Below are positions 9,866 through 19,422 of a DNA stretch of 56,741 nucleotides, one piece after another. Below the pieces are notes generated by a model, which was not told the origin of the DNA, searched no databases, and saw only the letters and a list, made by a program, of their open reading frames with translations. The position numbers and the translations under genes were made by a program. Within the stretch, counting starts at the first letter, position 1. Each line of letters starts with the position of its first letter. This DNA comes from Stenotrophomonas sp. PS02289 (GTDB lineage: Bacteria > Pseudomonadota > Gammaproteobacteria > Xanthomonadales > Xanthomonadaceae): positions 1-56,741 of the forward strand of contig NZ_JASCOZ010000009.1 in the NCBI RefSeq assembly GCF_029960115.1, given 5' to 3'.

Positions 9866-9970
9866 GGGGGATTTCCTTGGATGATGCTGTCTGCGAATGG
9901 ACCGCCGGCGACCCTTGCCGCCTGCGGGTGACCGGCTGTTCCGGTCCAGGCAATGTGATGCGGTACTACC

Positions 9971-10003
9971 AAAACAAAACCGCGGCGCATTCCTGCGCCG
10001 CGG
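9971..10003 (-). terminator. Terminator between rpsO and pnp
   Basis: On the minus strand a 10-bp GC stem (CCGCGGCGCA with its complement, loop GGAA) is followed by TTTTGTTTT, starting 14 bases after the rpsO stop. It probably lowers read-through into pnp or defines the rpsO 3' end. Confidence 0.8.
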
Positions 10004-10016
10004 TCGGGGTTCTTGC

Positions 10017-10277
10017 TTAGCGACGCAGGCCGAGCTTTTCGATCAGGGCCTTGTAACGCTCGACGTCCTTCTTCTTCAGGTAGTCAAGCAGGCTGCGGCG
10101 GCGGTTGACCATCTGCAGCAGGCCGCGACGGCTGTGGTGATCCTTCTTGTGGGTCTTGAAGTGGCCGGTCAGCAGTTCAATGCGGGCGGTCAGCAGGGCG
10201 ACCTGGACTTCCGGGGAACCGGTGTCGGCGGCGCTGCGCTTGTTGTCTTCAATAACCTTCTGGGTGTCGATCGACAT
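10017..10277 (-). CDS. rpsO: 30S ribosomal protein S15
   Basis: An 86-residue protein beginning [12 protein letters not shown], without the usual extra residues but within normal size for S15. Conserved features include [14 protein letters not shown] and the [12 protein letters not shown] segment that contacts 16S rRNA. It binds the central domain of 16S rRNA early in 30S assembly. It lies between truB and pnp in the usual gammaproteobacterial order. Confidence 0.97.
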   Translation of the reverse strand: MSIDTQKVIEDNKRSAADTGSPEVQVALLTARIELLTGHFKTHKKDHHSRRGLLQMVNRRRSLLDYLKKKDVERYKALIEKLGLRR

Positions 10278-10439
10278 GTCTTTTTCTCTTTAGATGCGTG
10301 GCCTGCAGAAACGCCCCTGTGGCGTACCGCGAGACTCGCCGTGAACGGAAAGATGAACCCGCAGATGCGGGCCTGCCTTGAAAAGGCCGCGAAATTGTAA
10401 CGGTCAGGGGCTTCGGGGACAAGCGCCGACTGCGTCAGG

Positions 10440-11348
10440 TCACAGGTTGAAGCGGCGCTGGGGGGCCAGCAGACCGCCCTCATCGACCTGCCCCAGACCC
10501 TGGATCTGGCCCTCCGGCCCGTATACGGCCACCCCGCCCTGCGCCCAGTCCGCATTGCGCAGGCGCTGGCCCATGCAGAAGCGTCGCGCCTGTTCAGCAT
10601 CCAGTTCGACGCGGGGGTAATGCGCCAGACCTTCCGACAGCGGCAGCAACAGCGCGTCCATGGCGGCCTCGTCGCCTTGCTCCACCATGGCCCGCAGCGT
10701 ATCCAGGGTCACCATGGGCGCGTCGCGGAACGGGTCCACCCACAGCCGCCGCAGGCCGGCGATATGCGCGCCGCAACCCAGGGTTTCGCCCAGGTCACGG
10801 GCAATGCTGCGGATGTAAGTACCTGAACCGCAGGTCACGCGCAGTCGCAGGCGGTTGGGCTGCTGGTCCAGCACCTCGATGGCGTGCACCTCGACCTCGC
10901 GCTCGGGAGCCTCGATGGCCTCCCCGCGGCGGGCCTTCACATACAGCGGCTCGCCGCCCTGCTTGAGCGCAGAATAGATCGGTGCGCGCTGTCGTATACG
11001 ACCCCTCAAGGGAGCCAGCGCCGCCTCCAGCTGCTCCGGCGAGATCACCGGGACCGGACGCTCACGCAGCACGGTGCCGTCGGAATCGTCGGTGTCAGTG
11101 GTCTGGCCAAGCACCACCTCGGCGTCATAGGCCTTGGCCGAGCCCAGCAGCAGGCCGGCGATCTTGGTCGCCTCGCCAAAGCACAACGGCAGCAAGCCGG
11201 TGGCCAGCGGATCGAGGCTGCCGGTATGGCCGCCCTTCTCGGCGCGGAACAGGCGGCGGGCCACCTGCAGTGCGGCGTTGGAACTCATGCCGGTCGACTT
11301 GTCGAGCAGCAGAATGCCGTCCAGACGGCGGAACGTGATTCGATTCAT
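10440..11348 (-). CDS. truB: tRNA pseudouridine(55) synthase
   Basis: A 302-residue protein from ATG 11348 ([20 protein letters not shown]). It contains the catalytic aspartate in [16 protein letters not shown] (around residue 43) and a C-terminal PUA-like region. TruB converts U55 in the T-loop of tRNAs to pseudouridine. It follows rbfA with a 45-bp gap that contains a terminator-like hairpin. Length and motifs are normal. Confidence 0.96.
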   Translation of the reverse strand: MNRITFRRLDGILLLDKSTGMSSNAALQVARRLFRAEKGGHTGSLDPLATGLLPLCFGEATKIAGLLLGSAKAYDAEVVLGQTTDTDDSDGTVLRERPVPVISPEQLEAALAPLRGRIRQRAPIYSALKQGGEPLYVKARRGEAIEAPEREVEVHAIEVLDQQPNRLRLRVTCGSGTYIRSIARDLGETLGCGAHIAGLRRLWVDPFRDAPMVTLDTLRAMVEQGDEAAMDALLLPLSEGLAHYPRVELDAEQARRFCMGQRLRNADWAQGGVAVYGPEGQIQGLGQVDEGGLLAPQRRFNL

Positions 11349-11364
11349 AGAATAAGTGCAATAC

Positions 11365-11390
11365 AAAAACGCCGGGCGGTGCCCGGCGTG
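11365..11390 (-). terminator. Terminator-like hairpin between rbfA and truB
   Basis: On the minus strand CACGCCGGGCACCGCCCGGC is followed by GTTTTTG, directly after the rbfA stop codon. It would allow only partial read-through into truB. Confidence 0.7.
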
Positions 11391-11393
11391 GTA

Positions 11394-11783
11394 TCAGTTT
11401 TCTTCGTCTTCGGCCTTGCGGCTCTTTTCCGCCGCAACGGTGTCGGGCAGGTCGCGCAGCAGGTTGTCGATATGCTCGCCGCGATCCACCGAGTCATCGT
11501 AGTGGAAGTGCAGCTCCGGCACATGGCGCAGCTTCATCGCACGCGCCAGCTCCATGCGCAGGCCCCAGGCGATTTCCTTCAGGCCCTTGACCGCTTCAGC
11601 GGAACGCTCCGGCATCAGCGCGGTGACGAAGACTTTGGCATGTGCCATGTCACGGGTGATTTCCACGTCCGAAACACTTACCGACGGCAGGCCGTGTTCG
11701 CGCACCGCGTTGTGCACGAGGGTTCCCAGTTCACGACGGAGCTGGGCGGAAACACGGTCAGTTCGATGGAAGGTTTTGGGCAC
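11394..11783 (-). CDS. rbfA: 30S ribosome-binding factor A
   Basis: A 129-residue protein with a GTG start (MPKTFHRTDRVSAQLRREL). The KH-like fold region contains the typical VSDVEITRDMAHAKVFVT, and a VPELHFHYDDS motif lies near the C-terminus. RbfA assists late maturation of the 30S subunit and 16S rRNA 5' end. It follows infB, separated by a hairpin. The C-terminal tail is acidic and short. Confidence 0.96.
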   Translation of the reverse strand: MPKTFHRTDRVSAQLRRELGTLVHNAVREHGLPSVSVSDVEITRDMAHAKVFVTALMPERSAEAVKGLKEIAWGLRMELARAMKLRHVPELHFHYDDSVDRGEHIDNLLRDLPDTVAAEKSRKAEDEEN

Positions 11784-11810
11784 GGGGATCTCTGGATTCG
11801 ATAGCAGGTA

Positions 11811-11837
11811 AAAGGGGCCCGACCGTGGTCGGGCCCC
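11811..11837 (-). terminator. Terminator-like hairpin between infB and rbfA
   Basis: On the minus strand GGGGCCCGACCACGGTCGGG continues to CCCC and then TTTTACC, just after the infB stop. This is a strong GC stem with a short T-run, so termination is probably partial. Confidence 0.65.
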
Positions 11838-11843
11838 GGGGCA

Positions 11844-14486
11844 TTACAGGGTACGCGGAACTTCGATACGCTCGAAGCATTCGATCTGGTCGCCGGCCTT
11901 GACGTCGTTGTAAGCCTTCACGCCGATACCGCATTCGGTACCGTTGCGGACTTCCTCGACGTTCTCCTTGAAGCGGCGCAGCGATTCCAGTTCGCCTTCG
12001 AACACCACCACGCTGTCGCGCAGGACGCGGATCGGCTTGCTGCGCTTGACCACGCCCTCGATGACCATACAACCGGCCACCGCGCCGAACTTCGAGCTGC
12101 GGAACACGTCGCGGACCTGGGCGATACCGATGATCTCTTCGCGGATTTCCACGCCGAGCAGACCGGAGGCCACCTGCTTCACCTGGTCGATCACGTCATA
12201 GATGATCGAGAAGTAACGCAGGTCCACGCCATTGGCTTCGATGATGCGACGCGCGGAGGCGTCGGCACGCACGTTGAAACCGATCACGGTGGCCTTGGAA
12301 GCCACAGCGGAGTTGGCGTCCGACTCGGTGATGCCGCCCACGCCGGAGTGGATCACGTTGATGCGGATGTCTTCGTTGGACAGCGCGACCAGTGCCTGGC
12401 TCAGAGCCTGCACCGAACCCTGCACGTCGGCCTTGATCACCAGGTTCAGCACCTGCTGGCCATTGCCCTTGCCCAGGGTCGCCATGATGTCTTCCATGCG
12501 GCTGCCGGCGGACTGGACCATGCGCGATTCACGACGCTTGGTATCACGCTGCTGCGCGACATCCTTGGCCAGGCGCTCGTCGTCGACGACCACGAAGTCA
12601 TCGCCGGCATCCGGCACGCCGGACAGACCCAGCACCTGCACCGGAATCGACGGGCCGGCGCTGTCAGGCTGCTTGCCGGTTTCGTCGAACAGCGCACGCA
12701 CGCGGCCGTACTGGATGCCGCACACCAGGTAGTCGCCCTTCTTGAGCTGACCCTGCTGCACGAGCACGGTGGCAATCGGGCCGCGGCCCTTGTCCAGCGA
12801 GGACTCGATGACCACGCCACTGGCGCGACCTTCGGACACGGCCTTCAGTTCCAGCAGTTCGGCCTGGATCGAAATCGCGTCAAGCAGATTGTCGATACCG
12901 GTACCGGCCTTGGCGGAGATTTCCACCATCTGGATGTCACCACCGAAGTCTTCGGCCACGACCTGCTCGCCGAGCAGTTCGTTCTTGACCCGCATCGGGT
13001 CGGCACCGGACTTGTCGATCTTGTTGATCGCCACGATCAGCGGCACACCGGCCGAACGCGCGTGCTGGATGGCTTCCTTGGTCTGCGGCATGACGCCGTC
13101 GTCGGCTGCCACCACCAGCACCACGATGTCAGTCAGCTTGGCACCGCGGGCACGCATCGAGGTGAACGCGGCGTGGCCCGGGGTATCCAGGAAGCTGATC
13201 ACGCCCTTCGGCGTTTCAACGTGGTACGCACCGATGTGCTGGGTGATGCCACCGGCTTCGCCACCGGCGACCTTGGTGCGGCGGATGTAATCCAGCAGCG
13301 AGGTCTTGCCGTGGTCGACGTGACCCATGATGGTCACCACCGGCGGACGCTGCACGGCTTCGCCCTGCGCGCTGTCGGTGGCAGCCAGCAGCGCGTCTTC
13401 GGCGTCGTTGCTGTCGGCACGCACGGCCTTGTGGCCGAGTTCTTCGGTCACCAGGGCGGCGGTGTCGTGGTCGATGGTCTGGGTGATGGTGGCCATCACG
13501 CCCATCTTGAACAGCGCCTTCACCACTTCGCCGCCCTTCAGGGCCAGCTTCTGGGCCAGATCGGCCACGGTGATGGTCTCGCCGATGGCGACTTCACGCA
13601 CGACCGGTGCGGTCGGACGCTCGAAGCCATGGCTGCCCGAGCCGCCACGCGACTGCTCGTTGCCACGACGGCCCTGCTGACCACGCGCGGCCGGACGGCC
13701 ACGCGAGTTGCTGTTGTTGCCACGGCGGGCACGGTCGGCAGCGGACAGATGCAGCTGGCCGGCGAAGCGGTTGCCACCGTCGTCGTCGCGCTTGTTGCCG
13801 CCACGGTCGTTGGCACCGCGATCATTGCCACGGCTCGGGCGATCATCCGCGCGCGGAGCCGGGCGCGCAGGCGCGGCCGGAGCCGGACGTGCGGCACGGG
13901 CCGGCGCTTCTGCAGCCGGAGCCGGCTCCGCCTTGGCCACCGGCGCGTTGCGGGCGGCTTCAGCAGCGGCTTCAGCGGCCTTGCGCTCGGCTTCGATGCG
14001 GTCCTTTTCAGCCTGCTCTTCCTGGCGCTTGCGTGCGATTTCCTCGTCACGCAGGCGGTCCTTCTCGGCCAGGGCACGCTGTTCGTCCAGATTGCGCTGG
14101 CGGGATTCCTCCAGCTTGCGCAGGATGTCGGCACGCTCCTCATCCGGCGTCATCGCCTTGCCACTGGCGTCCTTGGTGTAGGTGCGCTTCTGGCGGACTT
14201 CGACGTTGACGGTGGTCTTGCTGCGACCGGCACTCACCGTCACTTCCTGCAGCTTGCGACGGTTCAGGGTGATCTTCTTGGCGGCTTCGTCTGCGGTTTC
14301 GGCCGGCGTTTCCGCCTTGCCGTGCGAACGACGAAGGAAGCCCAGGAGCTTCACCTTCTCGGTGCTGGTCACGACCTGGTCGGGACCGCTGAACTTCATG
14401 CCGGCTTCGGCAAGCTGTTCAAGCAGTTTCTCGACCGGCGTGTTGACCAGTTCGGCGAGCTTGCGGATGGTGGTTTGCTGCGACAT
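11844..14486 (-). CDS. infB: Translation initiation factor IF-2
   Basis: An 880-residue protein from ATG 14486. The N-terminal IF2_N domain ([20 protein letters not shown]) is followed by a long charged and Ala/Pro/Arg/Gly-rich linker (~residues 130-290). The GTPase has GHVDHGKTS (G1), DTPGH (G3) and NKIDK (G4), and is followed by domains II-IV. IF-2 places fMet-tRNA on the 30S subunit and promotes subunit joining. It is cotranscribed with nusA, 95 bp upstream. It is of interest that initiator tRNA genes lie just upstream of this operon. Confidence 0.97.
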   Translation of the reverse strand: MSQQTTIRKLAELVNTPVEKLLEQLAEAGMKFSGPDQVVTSTEKVKLLGFLRRSHGKAETPAETADEAAKKITLNRRKLQEVTVSAGRSKTTVNVEVRQKRTYTKDASGKAMTPDEERADILRKLEESRQRNLDEQRALAEKDRLRDEEIARKRQEEQAEKDRIEAERKAAEAAAEAARNAPVAKAEPAPAAEAPARAARPAPAAPARPAPRADDRPSRGNDRGANDRGGNKRDDDGGNRFAGQLHLSAADRARRGNNSNSRGRPAARGQQGRRGNEQSRGGSGSHGFERPTAPVVREVAIGETITVADLAQKLALKGGEVVKALFKMGVMATITQTIDHDTAALVTEELGHKAVRADSNDAEDALLAATDSAQGEAVQRPPVVTIMGHVDHGKTSLLDYIRRTKVAGGEAGGITQHIGAYHVETPKGVISFLDTPGHAAFTSMRARGAKLTDIVVLVVAADDGVMPQTKEAIQHARSAGVPLIVAINKIDKSGADPMRVKNELLGEQVVAEDFGGDIQMVEISAKAGTGIDNLLDAISIQAELLELKAVSEGRASGVVIESSLDKGRGPIATVLVQQGQLKKGDYLVCGIQYGRVRALFDETGKQPDSAGPSIPVQVLGLSGVPDAGDDFVVVDDERLAKDVAQQRDTKRRESRMVQSAGSRMEDIMATLGKGNGQQVLNLVIKADVQGSVQALSQALVALSNEDIRINVIHSGVGGITESDANSAVASKATVIGFNVRADASARRIIEANGVDLRYFSIIYDVIDQVKQVASGLLGVEIREEIIGIAQVRDVFRSSKFGAVAGCMVIEGVVKRSKPIRVLRDSVVVFEGELESLRRFKENVEEVRNGTECGIGVKAYNDVKAGDQIECFERIEVPRTL

Positions 14487-14581
14487 TCGGATCCTATGAT
14501 CTGGTTGGCGCGCCTCCGAAACGGACGAAGGCAGCGCGGAGTCTAAGCCCTGAGCGGGTCAGGGCACTGTTCATCGCTGGC

Positions 14582-16093
14582 TCATTCGCCGCGCTCCAGG
14601 CGGGCGATCTCCTCGGCTCGGGCGGCCATCACCAGGGCGGCGGCGCGCTCCTGGTCCATGCCTTCGATGCCGAACTCGAGGATCTCGTCGGTCGCCAGGT
14701 CCGACAGGTCCTCACTGGTGCGCACACCGTGGCTGGCCAGGGCGTAGGCGGTGGCCTCGTCCATGCCGTCCAGGGCGAGCAGGTCGGCGGCCGGCAGGCC
14801 GTCTTCCAGTCCCTCTTCCACCGCCAGCGCTTCATTGAGCAGCGCATCGCGGGCACGGGCGCGCAGTTCTTCCACGATGTCTTCGTCGAAGCCTTCCACG
14901 GCCAGCAGTTCGCCCACCGGAACGTAGGCAATTTCTTCCACCGTGTTGAAGCCTTCGGTGACCAGGATGGCGGCGATTTCCTCGTCCACTTCCAGCTTGT
15001 CCATGAACAGCTGGCGGGCCACGCCCTGCTCGGCTTCGGACTTGGCGGTGACCTGGTCCTGGGTCATCACGTTGAGCTGCCAGCCGGTCAGGCGGCTGGC
15101 CAGACGCACGTTCTGGCCGCCCTTGCCGATGGCCTGGGCCAGACGCTCTTCAGCGACGGCCAGATCCATGGAGTGCTTTTCTTCATCGACGATGATCGAC
15201 TGCACTTCGGCCGGAGCCATGGCGTTGATGACGAAGTTGGCCGGGTTGTCATTCCACAGCACGATGTCCACGCGCTCGCCATTGAGCTCGTTGGACACGG
15301 CCTGCACGCGCGAACCGCGCATGCCGATGCAGGCACCGATGGGATCGGTACGGGCGTCGTGGGCGAGCACGGCGATCTTGGCGCGGTCGCCCGGATCACG
15401 GGCACAGGCCTTGATTTCCACCAGACCCTGGCCGACTTCCGGCACTTCCAGCTTGAACAGCTCGATCATGAATTCCGGCGCGGCGCGGCTGATGAACAGC
15501 TGCGGGCCACGCGGTTCCGAACGCACTTCGGCCAGGTAACCGCGGACGCGGTCGCCAGCGCGCAGCACATCGCGCGGAATGCCCTTGTCCTTCGGAATGA
15601 AGGCTTCGGCGTTGCCGCCCAGGTCGACGTAGATGTTGCCGCGCTCGGCGCGCTTGACCACACCGGTGACCAGTTCGCCCACGCGGTCCTTCCACGCATC
15701 CACGACCTGCTGGCGCTCGGCTTCGCGCACGCGCTGGACGATGACCTGCTTGGCGGCCTGCGCCGCGATGCGGCCGAAGTCCGGGTTTTCGATCTGTTCT
15801 TCGATGTAGTCGCCCACTTCGACGCCGTCGGCTTCGTCGATCGCGTCCATCAGACGGATCTGGCGGTCCGGCGATTCCATCACGACGTCATCGGCCACCA
15901 CTTCCCAGCGGCGGAAGGTTTCGTAGGTACCGTCCTTGTGGTCGATCGACACACGGGCCAGCACTTCCTGGTCCGGGTAACGCTTCTTCGCGGCCGAAGC
16001 CAGAGCGGCTTCGATGGCCTCGAAGATCACTTCACGCGGCACGCCCTTTTCATTGGCGACCGCATCCACTACCAGCAAAAGTTCCTTGCTCAT
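14582..16093 (-). CDS. nusA: Transcription termination/antitermination factor NusA
   Basis: A 503-residue protein starting at ATG 16093 (MSKELLLVVDAVANEKGVPR); the open frame extends upstream into rimP but without support. It has an N-terminal RNAP-binding domain, an S1 domain (~135-200), two KH domains (~230-345, with AIGKGGQNVRLASRLTGW) and two acidic C-terminal repeats (~360-495). NusA modulates pausing, termination and rRNA antitermination. Only 7 bp separate it from rimP. Confidence 0.97.
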   Translation of the reverse strand: MSKELLLVVDAVANEKGVPREVIFEAIEAALASAAKKRYPDQEVLARVSIDHKDGTYETFRRWEVVADDVVMESPDRQIRLMDAIDEADGVEVGDYIEEQIENPDFGRIAAQAAKQVIVQRVREAERQQVVDAWKDRVGELVTGVVKRAERGNIYVDLGGNAEAFIPKDKGIPRDVLRAGDRVRGYLAEVRSEPRGPQLFISRAAPEFMIELFKLEVPEVGQGLVEIKACARDPGDRAKIAVLAHDARTDPIGACIGMRGSRVQAVSNELNGERVDIVLWNDNPANFVINAMAPAEVQSIIVDEEKHSMDLAVAEERLAQAIGKGGQNVRLASRLTGWQLNVMTQDQVTAKSEAEQGVARQLFMDKLEVDEEIAAILVTEGFNTVEEIAYVPVGELLAVEGFDEDIVEELRARARDALLNEALAVEEGLEDGLPAADLLALDGMDEATAYALASHGVRTSEDLSDLATDEILEFGIEGMDQERAAALVMAARAEEIARLERGE

Positions 16094-16100
16094 CGGCTGC

Positions 16101-16691
16101 TTACTCCGCGCGCGGCTTCTTGGCCGCCGGCTTGTTGGTTGGTTTCTTGCTCGCCTTGTCACCCTGCTTGGGTGCCGGGCCAGTCGGCTTGCTCGGAGCC
16201 AGGCCAAGGGCGGCCCAGTCCGGCATGATGCGTGCCTTGTCGATGTTCTCGACATCGGCGGTGAACTGGAAGTTGTCGACCTGGAAGGTGACCGTGCCCT
16301 GTTCGGCGTCCACGGCGAGGATCTCGCCCTGCAGACGACGGCGGCCGTCCTGCGGCAGCTTCAGGGTGACCTTGGCCGATTCGCCGATGGCGCGCTCGAA
16401 CTGCTCCAGGGTGAACAGCGGACGGTCCACGCCCGGCGAGGAGACTTCCAGCGTGTAATTGGCGCTGATCGGGTCTTCCACATCGAGCTGCGCGGAGACT
16501 TCACGGCTCACGCGTTCGCAGTCGTCGATGTTGACGATGCGATCGGGCTGTTCGGCCACCGGCACGTCGATATACAGGCGCAGGGTGGCACCACCGGGCG
16601 CGGTGAGATACTCAACGCCCAGCAGCTCCAGACCCAGCGACTCAACGGTCGGGCCGAGCAGGTTCGCGATTTCAGTTGCCTTGTCGCTCAC
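16101..16691 (-). CDS. rimP: Ribosome maturation factor RimP
   Basis: A 196-residue protein with a GTG start ([20 protein letters not shown]). It has the RimP N-terminal domain with LELLGVEYL and the conserved [10 protein letters not shown] motif, then an SH3-like C-terminal domain. The tail is a longer than usual Lys/Pro/Ala-rich extension (after about residue 165). RimP is needed for 30S maturation. It is first gene of the rimP-nusA-infB operon, downstream of tRNA-fMet as in metY-rimP of enteric bacteria. Confidence 0.95.
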   Translation of the reverse strand: MSDKATEIANLLGPTVESLGLELLGVEYLTAPGGATLRLYIDVPVAEQPDRIVNIDDCERVSREVSAQLDVEDPISANYTLEVSSPGVDRPLFTLEQFERAIGESAKVTLKLPQDGRRRLQGEILAVDAEQGTVTFQVDNFQFTADVENIDKARIMPDWAALGLAPSKPTGPAPKQGDKASKKPTNKPAAKKPRAE

Positions 16692-16948
16692 GTTCTGCCT
16701 TGATTCTTAAGAAAAATTGGGTCCAACGACCCGCTTCCGGAAACAACAAAGGGCCCGCAGGGCCCCTTGTCCGAAACAACGCCGGTCCTGCTGGAATCCG
16801 GCAGCAGCATCGCCTGTTGCGATGCTGCGAACCCAGCAGACCGGGGGGTCACGACTACCTGGGGGTAAGTCGCACGGCCCGGGAGCCGGTCGCGGCCCGG
16901 GCCACATTCCGGGGAATAGGTCCAGTCAGGTAGTCCGCTAAGCTACTG
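16692..16948 (-). promoter_or_regulatory. Structured leader of the rimP-nusA-infB operon
   Basis: The ~250-nt stretch between the predicted promoter and rimP has no gene. At 16785-16845 lies a nested hairpin: outer arms CCGGTCTGCTGG and its near complement, and an inner stem GCAGCATCGC/GCGATGCTGC. At 16741-16769 lies a terminator-like GC hairpin (AAGGGGCCCTGCGGGCCCTT then TGTTGTTT). This resembles an attenuated leader, but no alternative antiterminator pairing was proven. Confidence 0.5.
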
Positions 16949-16977
16949 ATGATAGCCGTTGTACCGTCCTGGCGCAA
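16949..16977 (-). promoter_or_regulatory. Predicted sigma70 promoter of rimP operon
   Basis: On the minus strand -35 TTGCGC (16972-16977) and -10 TATCAT (16949-16954) are separated by exactly 17 bp. They lie downstream of the tRNA-fMet terminator and upstream of the structured rimP leader. Confidence 0.55.
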
Positions 16978-17031
16978 CGGGTCGGGTGCCGCACTTCCGC
17001 ACGAGCCAAGCCCACCCGACACACAGGCAAC

Positions 17032-17059
17032 AAAAAAGACGATCCGCTTCCGGATCGCC
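17032..17059 (-). terminator. Terminator of tRNA-fMet copy 1
   Basis: On the minus strand GGCGATCCGGAAGCGGATCG followed by TC and a run of six T, starting 9 bases after the tRNA CCA end. Confidence 0.8.
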
Positions 17060-17068
17060 TTCTTGTCT

Positions 17069-17145
17069 TGGTAGCGGGGGCAGGATTTGAACCTGCGACC
17101 TTCGGGTTATGAGCCCGACGAGCTGCCAGACTGCTCCACCCCGCA
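17069..17145 (-). tRNA. tRNA-fMet (CAT), copy 1
   Basis: A 77-nt initiator tRNA. The anticodon arm has three G-C pairs (GGG CTCATAA CCC), the hallmark of initiators. Position 1 is unpaired with position 72 (T1-T72), the T-loop is GTTCAAATC, and the CCA is encoded. It is identical over all 77 bases to the copy at 30711-30787 and has the same orientation. Confidence 0.95.
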
Positions 17146-17156
17146 TCAGGAGCGGA

Positions 17157-17185
17157 ATTGTAAAACGGTTCTCCTGGGAGTGCAA
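17157..17185 (-). promoter_or_regulatory. Predicted sigma70 promoter of tRNA-fMet copy 1
   Basis: On the minus strand -35 TTGCAC (17180-17185) and -10 TACAAT (17157-17162) are spaced by 17 bp and lie 11 bp before the tRNA 5' end. The match to consensus is strong. Confidence 0.75.
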
Positions 17186-17304
17186 GGCCGTCGTTCGGCG
17201 CACCTGTCTCTGGGTGGCCGCGAGGAAGGTGGAGGCACCCTCCACAGCGTCCACGGCGAGGATGCCGCCCTCCCCAACGCACATCGGCAGACGGACCATA
17301 CGAC

Positions 17305-17857
17305 TCAAGCCCGTGCAACTCTGTACCACCAGCTTGGTTCGTCGTACCGGATGCAGATGGAATGTGTGCTCCCGTAAATATCGAACACCGTGCAATTCAC
17401 TCTGGTCCTGTTACTCCAGTCAAAATCGGCGTCGCAAAATACAGTGAGAAAAGACTGCACCCCTGGCTCAAGATTTATCCGGTTGCAGTGTCCATCCCTA
17501 TACGCTTGGACAAACCCTCGAAGATCAGCATCTTGGAAATTCGGAAGCACGTCACCTTATCAGCTTCAGGTATTGATTCAGGTACTCGGGAGGTACTGCC
17601 ACCACCTCCCCACTCTGGTTGCGCGCCTCAATATCGATATGGAACTTGGCCTACTGCTGCCCGTTGCGAAACATATACGCAATTGCGGTGTTATTGTTGT
17701 TATCGTCCGGATCTTGAACTTTGTTGGCGACACGCAGTTTGGATCGATCGTTGGTACCGGTGCATACCGCCCCGGATCAACCGATGGATCACATTAAGGA
17801 GTCACCACGATCAGGGCGCTCCTCAGCCGCAGGTACGCTTGCGTTGTTGCCATCCAT
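17305..17857 (-). pseudogene. Decayed copy of the RNGRQQ-family gene at 18115-19308
   Basis: The minus strand starts like its intact neighbour (MDGNNASVPAA, with the same GGAGG-spaced start). An insertion soon brings a stop (...GDSLM*). Out of frame it continues to a stretch equivalent to YLEKHLKLIR, then jumps to a stretch equivalent to WFGSFSDPD. About 195 codons of the middle are missing. The last 81 codons (17305-17550) remain open and end in SSW/PSW-type aromatic residues as in the intact gene. It is relatively AT-rich for this chromosome. No protein is expected. Confidence 0.8.
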
Positions 17858-17976
17858 GAGAAGCCCTCCAAAGGACAATCAGCACTTCTCCGCGGATCGG
17901 TCATTGCTCCAGGTCCTATCGCCCAGCGCCGCTCGATCAGCGTTCCTTCCCCCGATGTAAGTTGCCACGCCCGCCC

Positions 17977-18030
17977 TCACAGTGGCCGTCCGCGCAGCTC
18001 CATTGAAGGCGCAACCTAAATGTAGTCAGA
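17977..18030 (-). pseudogene. Remnant of a lost RHS-core cassette C tail
   Basis: The minus strand reads DYI*VAPSMELRGRPL*, matching the last residues of cassette C (DDYIRVALSMTLDGKPL) with an internal stop. The spacer that follows (17858-17976) also matches the spacer after cassette C (19309-19422). This is the trace of a tandem duplication of cassette C tail plus RNGRQQ gene. Positions 18031-18114 show nothing else. Confidence 0.7.
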
Positions 18031-18114
18031 AGCCGTCCGCATACGCCGGCACGCGTTGCACGCCCGGCGATGCAGAAGGCAGCGGTAGAGGTAGAGGTAG
18101 ACGCGCCACACTAC

Positions 18115-19308
18115 TCAGGCCCGTTCGACTATGTACCACCACGATGACTCGTAGTACTTGATCCTTATCGCATGTACGGTACCGTAGATATCGGTCAGCT
18201 TGCCATTCAAGCTAGTCCTGTTACTCCAACCAACGTTCGCGTCGCAAAAAGTGGTAATAAATGATTGCGCCCCCTGCTCCGGATTTATTCTGTCACAGAG
18301 CCCGTCTTTATACGCCTTGACACGCGCCTGAATGTCAGGATCCGAGAAACTACCAAACCATGCACTCCCGGGAGCATCGCACTGCATGAGCGTATGCGAC
18401 TTTCCGCCATGCGAACCCCACATCTGGTATGGCGGTCCCGACGACGCATCGCTCCTGACGATCCTGATCGGAACATTGTGCCCATGCAGCTGAATTGTGA
18501 GCTTGTAATGATAAAAACGCCACCGCCCCCAAACGGTACCCAAAAACGTTTCAGTGTAGTTGTACTTGATAGCATCAGGATACAGCGGCAGTGAAACAAA
18601 GCGGACGTAACTTCTAAACTTTCCCGGAGTACCTCCCACCTGGTCATTTGTTGTGAAAAGCGTTATCCCATTAGGCGCCAGCAGAGAAACCGCCACCCAT
18701 TCGCGAATTTCCGACGTCGTGCCGGCCGTGATCACATATTCCTGCAAAGGCCAATAGCTCCCGTCATCAACTGGCAGCCATCGAAAGTAGGGTTTGTCTT
18801 CCCCGCCCGCATCGGGCGCTTCCGCGCTTGCGCTTGAGCATTTTTCCATCTCCTCGTCAGGCGCATGTACAGACCAGGCTGCCCCCAGTTCTTCACTTTG
18901 TTCCACATAAGATTCGAGACTGGGCCACCAACTAGGAACAGGAGAATAGTCGGCAGGCACCCCGGGATCGAAGTTGAATGGTGCCCCACCGTCCCGCCTG
19001 ATCAACTTCAGGTGCTTCTCCAAGTACGCGGGTGGAACCGCCACCACTTCTCCATTCTGATTGCGCGCCTCAATATCGATATGGAACTTGGCCTGCTGGC
19101 GGCCGTTACGAAATACATACTCAATCGCAGTGTTATTGTTGTTATCGTCCTTTGCCGTCCGGATCTTGAACCTGGTCAACGACACCCAGTTTGGATCGAT
19201 AGTTGGTACCGCTGCATACTTCCCAGGATCGACTGATGGATCGAATGCGGAATCACCGCGATCAGGGCGTGTATCAGCGGCAGTTGCGTTTTCGTTGTTA
19301 CCATTCAT
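18115..19308 (-). CDS. RNGRQQ-family hypothetical protein, Rhs-island associated (397 aa)
   Basis: Start ATG 19308 is preceded by GGAGG with 8-base spacing. The 397-residue protein has no signal peptide or membrane helix. Near residue 60 it has the motif YVFRNGRQQAKFHIDIEA, and near the end DIYGTVHAIRIKY. Both are shared with the 333-residue protein at 27521-28522 (IYRNGRQQAAVEAIVRI; DAYGNEHALRVRF), so the two are homologues of different length. The pattern of short hydrophobic strands suggests beta-sandwich modules. Function is unknown. It is last gene of the Rhs operon, 114 bp after cassette C, with lower GC than the core genes. It may be an accessory, adaptor or delivery protein of the Rhs system. 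Confidence 0.7.
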   Translation of the reverse strand: MNGNNENATAADTRPDRGDSAFDPSVDPGKYAAVPTIDPNWVSLTRFKIRTAKDDNNNNTAIEYVFRNGRQQAKFHIDIEARNQNGEVVAVPPAYLEKHLKLIRRDGGAPFNFDPGVPADYSPVPSWWPSLESYVEQSEELGAAWSVHAPDEEMEKCSSASAEAPDAGGEDKPYFRWLPVDDGSYWPLQEYVITAGTTSEIREWVAVSLLAPNGITLFTTNDQVGGTPGKFRSYVRFVSLPLYPDAIKYNYTETFLGTVWGRWRFYHYKLTIQLHGHNVPIRIVRSDASSGPPYQMWGSHGGKSHTLMQCDAPGSAWFGSFSDPDIQARVKAYKDGLCDRINPEQGAQSFITTFCDANVGWSNRTSLNGKLTDIYGTVHAIRIKYYESSWWYIVERA

Positions 19309-19422
19309 GAGAAGTCCTCCAAAGGACAATCAGCACTTCTTCGCGGATCAGGCGTTGCCCCGGTGCCTATCACCCAGCGCCGCTTGATCAGCGTTCCTTC
19401 CCGCGATTTGAACTGCCACGCC

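Noticed and set aside
7475..9931. 818-codon plus-strand open frame antisense to pnp
   Set aside because: Shadow of pnp, which is unambiguous on the other strand.
12348..14546. 732-codon plus-strand open frame antisense to infB
   Set aside because: Shadow of infB with low-complexity composition.
17362..17859. 165-codon plus-strand open frame at the island edge
   Set aside because: It is antisense to the decayed RNGRQQ gene, whose homology to the intact copy is clear on the minus strand.
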